From Cannabis sativa (taxonomy: Eukaryota; Streptophyta; Magnoliopsida; Rosales; Cannabaceae): a stretch of DNA of 64,000 bases. Below, in pieces: positions 60,201 to 64,000 of the stretch; positions within the stretch are counted from its first letter, which is position 1; every line of letters starts with the position of its first letter. A model generated the notes under the pieces. It worked only from the letters and a program-made list of their open reading frames with translations, searched no databases and had not been told where the DNA came from. Location of the stretch: the NCBI RefSeq assembly GCF_029168945.1, contig NC_083604.1:48107686-48171685 (forward strand). The letters are read 5' to 3'. Made by a program: the position numbers and the translations under genes.

Positions 60201-60462
60201 CGATGATTCTGTTGGACTGGACCAGTCCATGGCCTGGAGTTGTCAGATGCTTGATCAAATTCAAAAGCTTGTTGAATTGAACGGTTCTAAAGATATTGCC
60301 ACCATAGTAAATGATCTGCCATTGAGATGGATTTCTAAGCAAAGTAGAACACATGTTGGTAAGCCATCGCCTGTGCCAGCCCATCCATCTTGTTCTGATA
60401 GTCCAAAGAATGTTCCAGCAAGGAAGAACAAGAAGCGAAGAAGATTGTCCAGTTTAAGATAA
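57275..60462 (+). CDS. SWIM zinc-finger protein derived from a MULE transposase (5 coding exons)
   Basis: Exons: 57275-57543, 58269-58923, 59039-59238, 59335-59579, 59672-60462. They join in phase to 719 codons. The N-terminal third is Cys/His-rich (CSNIECPTRFH, CTCNFVVKRL, YHERRHV), like the zinc clusters of FAR1 and MULE proteins. The centre is MULE-transposase-like: AADSTFGIKSLK (D299), then GFLIDDAATE (D365/D366) and a Trp/Arg-rich stretch. The SWIM finger is C585-x-C587-x8-C596-x-H598 (CDCAWSIRGNLCKH). The C-terminus is basic (RKNKKRRR), probably nuclear. The family resembles the Arabidopsis SWIM protein I remember as AT1G60560. Function is unknown, with DNA binding or transcriptional control inferred. 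No terminal inverted repeats flank it, so it looks like a host gene. Intron 3 begins GC. Confidence 0.85.
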
Positions 60463-61740
60463 TAAATCATCCTGCACATGCAAAGTGTGTTCGCACTTTT
60501 CTTTTTGAAATTGTTCACTAATAGACCACACATCTAATTTGATCGGTACAGATTTCCCCGTTCCTTGAGCCTGAACTAACTGTGACTAACAAGGATTAGG
60601 ACCTGCCATTGAACTTCTGTGTTGTTGAATGAAGATTCTGGGAGCTACAGAGTTTTATCAGATGCTAGTTAATTTGTGCAACCTTGCTTGGGAACAGTTT
60701 GAGGCTTACTGTGCAAGAGAAGGTACTTACATGAAATGCTTCTGATATATGAAGGCATTCCAAGACTTTTGTCTATTATGATATTTTCACATTTTGTATT
60801 CATCTTTACATGTGTTCGTTTAGAGAGAAATTTAGTAGGAAATTATATTAACAATGATAGTTGGTGATATTTATTCACCTGAGAAAATGTAAATAAACTT
60901 TTGAAGTTTATATAATAACTAATAATGTCAAAACTAGACATGATTTTGCACTGCAAGTTTGAGACCAAGTGAGGAAATTAATTGTTGGTTTATTTTGCAT
61001 GGCTCACTGAAATAGCTTCAAACGTCAAGCTTCTTGACTGCATTTTTAGATGTCAAATTCATGAAATGTGGCTGATTTGAATTGGTATGATGCATATTAC
61101 TTTCTAGACGTATTCTTTTACGATTGGTTAGTAATACTTTCTAAAAGTTATTATATTAAATTACATAGGATTTGATACTTAATTACATCAATAATAATAC
61201 GATATTGAGGAGGATGTTAGACACTAATGATATCTTTTATTATTCTCTTTTGTTCTTGACCCAAAGGGAATGCAGTTATTTGTTAAGATTTATTTACAGT
61301 TCTAGTATCTCTTGTATATGATTCGTTCCGTGCAAACTTCTGGGTCGATAAAACTATCATTGCTACTAATTTAAGCTTCCTTCGTTTTAATCACTCTGTA
61401 CATCAAAAAGTAATATATACCTTCAATACTAATGGTGACTTGTAAAATCCTCTTCGATTACTCAACTATTTTACCCTAAATTTTAGTAGGGACATTAATC
61501 CTTGCACGAAATTTTATTACATTTACTTATTATTGTGTTTATATAATATTGGAGACTTTCAATATTATCTTCAATCATATCTTGTGTGACATAAAAAATT
61601 ATTTCCGCGAAGTAAGGTCTTCATACCTACAAAGTACAAATTTTGGAGACTTTGAAGTTGAAGTCCATTGGCAGAGAAATATAGAGCACACATTTAAAGT
61701 TCCAAAGTGGGTCCAAAATGTGAGCATGAGAGAAATGTTT
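60463..61740 (+). other. 3' UTR of the SWIM gene and intergenic spacer
   Basis: The first 300 bases or so are less AT-rich than what follows and probably form the 3' UTR. The rest is AT-rich spacer. The 84-residue ORF at 61549-61803 has no motif and overlaps the psaN promoter region, so I do not call it a gene. Confidence 0.5.
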
Positions 61741-61931
61741 GCCAATAGGAGTGAGGCAATCTCACCTTATCCACACTCCCACCACAATCTTTTATTACAC
61801 TGATAATCACTATCACACTCCCTTATCAAAAATCCAGAACCATTTCTTTGCTAAACTAATAACCCTTTTCTTTCTTCGCCTTTGAGAAACAAGAGTTGAT
61901 TATTCTCATCAAAGTTAACAAACAATCAGCA
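61741..61931 (+). promoter_or_regulatory. psaN upstream region with light-responsive-type boxes
   Basis: CCAAT lies at 61742-61746. CTTATC, the reverse of the I-box core GATAAG, occurs at 61766-61771 and 61822-61827, 166 and 110 bases before the ATG. I-boxes are known in light-regulated nuclear photosynthesis genes. No strong TATA box is visible, as reported for several photosystem I genes. The transcription start is not determined. Confidence 0.4.
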
Positions 61932-62617
61932 ATGGCAGCCATGAACTCAAGCGTTTTGGCTTGTAACTATGTCATCTCAGGGCCTGGAATGTCTGAGCTC
62001 AGTCCCAAGGCCGTTACAGTTGCATCACCAGTTGTGGCTGGACAGAAAATGCCTGTGATCAGGGCTCAGCAAGCCAAGGTTTCCGAGCCAAAAAGGAGTG
62101 ATGGTCGCCGGGCTGCAATGCTCTACCTAGCAGCCACCCTCTTCACCACAGCTGCTGCTGCCTCAAACTCTTCTGCCAATGCTGGAGTCATTGAGGAATA
62201 CCTTGAGAAGAGCAAGGCCAACAAGGTATGTTTGCTTTTGACTCCGATTGCCATTGTTATCTGGGATTTCTTAGGACTAATTTGCTTCTTTTTGGGGTCT
62301 AGGAATTGAATGACAAGAAGAGATTGGCAACAAGTGGTGCAAACTTTGCAAGAGCATACACAGTTCAATTTGGCACATGCAAATTCCCAGAGAACTTCAC
62401 TGGCTGCCAAGATCTTGCCAAGCAAAAGGTATAATATTTCTTTACACAAAAGTTTCACTTTTCTTTTAGCTATTATTGTCGATTTGATTAGATGCAATTT
62501 GATTTGGTTTTTGTGGGATGGATGCAGAAAGTGCCATTTATCTCTGATGATTTGGCTTTGGAGTGCGAAGGTAAGGATAAATACAAGTGTGGTTCTAATG
62601 TGTTCTGGAAATGGTGA
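61932..62617 (+). CDS. psaN: Photosystem I reaction centre subunit N precursor
   Basis: Exons 61932-62225, 62303-62428 and 62528-62617 give 169 residues, close to the usual length of about 170. Introns are GT-AG and phase 0. Residues 1 to about 50 are a Ser/Ala/Val-rich chloroplast transit peptide. Residues 59-60 are a twin Arg (GRR) before a hydrophobic Ala-rich run, and SANA-84 precedes GVIEEYLEK, fitting the Tat-type thylakoid-lumen signal and cleavage known for PsaN. The mature 85 residues carry the family hallmarks FGTCKFPENFTGC and CGSNVFWKW, with four Cys in total. PsaN is a lumenal extrinsic subunit helping plastocyanin interact with photosystem I. The start is the first ATG of MAAM; the second is three codons later. 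Confidence 0.96.
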
Positions 62618-63513
62618 AAGATCTCAACTCTTTCCTTCTCCCCTACATATTTATTCTCCTCCTCGTGTATTTAAATTTCCTATCAAAAGAACTTTATATC
62701 TTCTTCTTGTAATCTTCTTTTCCTTTTTCCAACTTTTAGATTTTATTGTTTAATGCACAAACAAAAAAGTTAGTCCTCCTTCCTAATTTTGTCACCATAC
62801 AGCAAATTTGTTGAGGTTTATGTTTGGAATTTAGATTTTGGTGAAGGAAAGAAAAATGTATGAAAATTATACGGAGAAAAAAAGTAAATAAATAAAAAAA
62901 AAAATTAATTCTCATATTTGGATTGTAACAAACATGATTCAACACTAGCCTCCATGCAAACATGAAAATTTCTTTTATTCTCCACAATTTTTTTTCTTTA
63001 CACTTCCTTTATTTTTTCCATTCCTCACTAAAATCCAGTGAGTAATCATCCACCTGAATCTAGATTAACCATAAATTTTTAAGCCCATCTTGTACAAAAA
63101 TGATGTCTGGAACCAAAATATTTGCTTGAAAATAAATTAATAAAATAAATGGTAATTTGTATTCAATGTTGTAATCACTTTTCTGAAAGCCTCTATACGT
63201 GATCAATCCTCTCTTTTGGGAAGGGTATCAGCAAAATAAAAACTCAAAACAGTTAAACCAGACGATGAAAACTTGGAACACAAGATACATCTGTACAAAC
63301 CATATTCCAAGTGTCCTTGAGAAATTACCATCTTCATCCACAAAACTTGATGGTTCTCTAGGTACACGCCCCATTCAATCTTTAACCATATTTACACTGC
63401 TTCACATTTGAACCTGCTCGGAGCAAAGGCAACCACCCCAGTGCATAACTGTGCGAGAAAGCCCTCCATATTGAAACAAAAATAGCATTCTGAATTCGTT
63501 CATAGGCACAATG
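62618..63513. other. Convergent 3' region of psaN and the polygalacturonase gene
   Basis: No gene is visible. The first part is the AT-rich psaN 3' UTR. About 63200-63513 is probably the 3' UTR of the minus-strand gene. Short ORFs here lack motifs. Confidence 0.5.
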
Positions 63514-64000
63514 CTATGAACACAACAAGGAAGAGGCATTGTTTAGTAACTCAGGACAAGGAGCTGGAAACACCTCATTAGCATAACCTGACACGAACTC
63601 ACAATGCCATGCTGTAGACTTTGCCAAACCAAGCATTGTGAAGTTCTTAAAGCAAATTTCTTCAAATGATGCCCCCTCAATACCCTTTAATTGAGGAGCT
63701 TTTGTTGAACTCAGACTAATCACATTATTGAAATAAATACCCTTTACTTTGGGAACAGCACTAGGATCCCATCCTTCATCAGGGTGGTCGTTAGAACCTC
63801 TGCTGAACCTTATTGGTATCTTCACTCTCTCCATTTTTATATTGCTTATACTAATATTTGCTATGTAACCCCCTCTGCCCTGATCCGATTTTATACGTAC
63901 CCCTGCTGCTGAATCCCAGATGTGCAGGTCTTCAATAGTCACATTTGAAATCCCACCAGACATTTCACTACCTATTCCGACTCCGGAACAGGTGGGAGTT
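63514..64000 (-). CDS. Polygalacturonase-like protein (GH28), C-terminal part, runs off the window
   Basis: The minus frame is open from the window edge to TAG at 63514-63516, about 161 codons. It starts inside TPTCSGVGIGSEMSGGISNV, the conserved segment after the catalytic GHG region of plant GH28 proteins. GVRIKSDQGRGGYIANI follows, holding the R-I-K substrate-binding motif, and then the C-terminal part with paired Cys (EEICFKNF, WHCEF, PAPCPELL). The catalytic Asp residues lie outside the window. Such enzymes act on cell-wall pectin and are usually secreted. The first methionine here (63963) is internal, not the start. Confidence 0.88.
   Translation of the reverse strand, partial: TPTCSGVGIGSEMSGGISNVTIEDLHIWDSAAGVRIKSDQGRGGYIANISISNIKMERVKIPIRFSRGSNDHPDEGWDPSAVPKVKGIYFNNVISLSSTKAPQLKGIEGASFEEICFKNFTMLGLAKSTAWHCEFVSGYANEVFPAPCPELLNNASSLLCS

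Noticed and set aside
57275..60462. An autonomous MULE transposon
   Set aside because: There are no terminal inverted repeats or 9-bp duplication around it, and it has a host-like intron and UTR structure.
61549..61803. 84-codon ORF upstream of psaN
   Set aside because: No motif. It overlaps the CCAAT and I-box-like promoter sequences, so it is more likely an open stretch by chance.

Overview
The window looks like nuclear DNA of a eudicot plant. It holds spliced genes with GT-AG introns, a nuclear photosystem I gene with chloroplast and thylakoid targeting, and a dense nest of LTR retrotransposons. I do not assign a species. About the first 55 kb is nested transposable elements. The last 9 kb is a gene-bearing segment.

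The nest can be read in layers. (1) The oldest recognisable layer is a decayed plus-strand Tat-like Ty3/gypsy element. Its pieces lie at about 2799-3641, 42011-42764 and 53038-54241, and its 3' LTR is 54242-55127. A minus-strand relative of the same LTR family lies at 1-2798. (2) A chain of two Ty1/copia-type elements sharing a middle LTR (LTRs 3642-5536, 11758-13594, 40125-42010) splits layer 1. A complete minus-strand relative (42765-53037, target duplication CCATC) splits it again. (3) The second copia interior is hit by a minus-strand Tat-clade Ty3/gypsy element (14155-31759, duplication GTGTA), by a solo copia LTR (35260-37141, duplication TAGTA) and by a Mutator-like MITE (32627-33289, 9-bp duplication). 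(4) The Tat element is hit by two solo LTRs of one long-LTR family in opposite orientations: 18388-21462 (duplication GCTAA) and 28608-30687 (duplication TCTTA).

The Tat element at 14155-31759 carries gag-pol on the minus strand, broken by about eight stops and frameshifts. Between pol and its 3' LTR it carries a separate gene on the opposite strand, with its own TATA-like box, leader, introns and a coiled-coil tail. The interrupted layer-1 element carries a fossil of the same antisense gene, now in pieces almost 40 kb apart. The copia family has a very long AT-rich untranslated leader holding a conserved block of small hairpins and a repeated 20-base motif. Its gag and pol are mostly rubble.

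From 55.1 kb there are two MITE-like elements, then three host genes. The first is a five-coding-exon SWIM zinc-finger protein derived from a MULE transposase (57275-60462, +), with a GC-AG intron. The second is psaN for photosystem I subunit N (61932-62617, three exons, +). The third is the 3' end of a GH28 polygalacturonase-like gene (64000-63514, -), which runs off the window and converges on psaN. I saw no tRNA, rRNA or CRISPR array.
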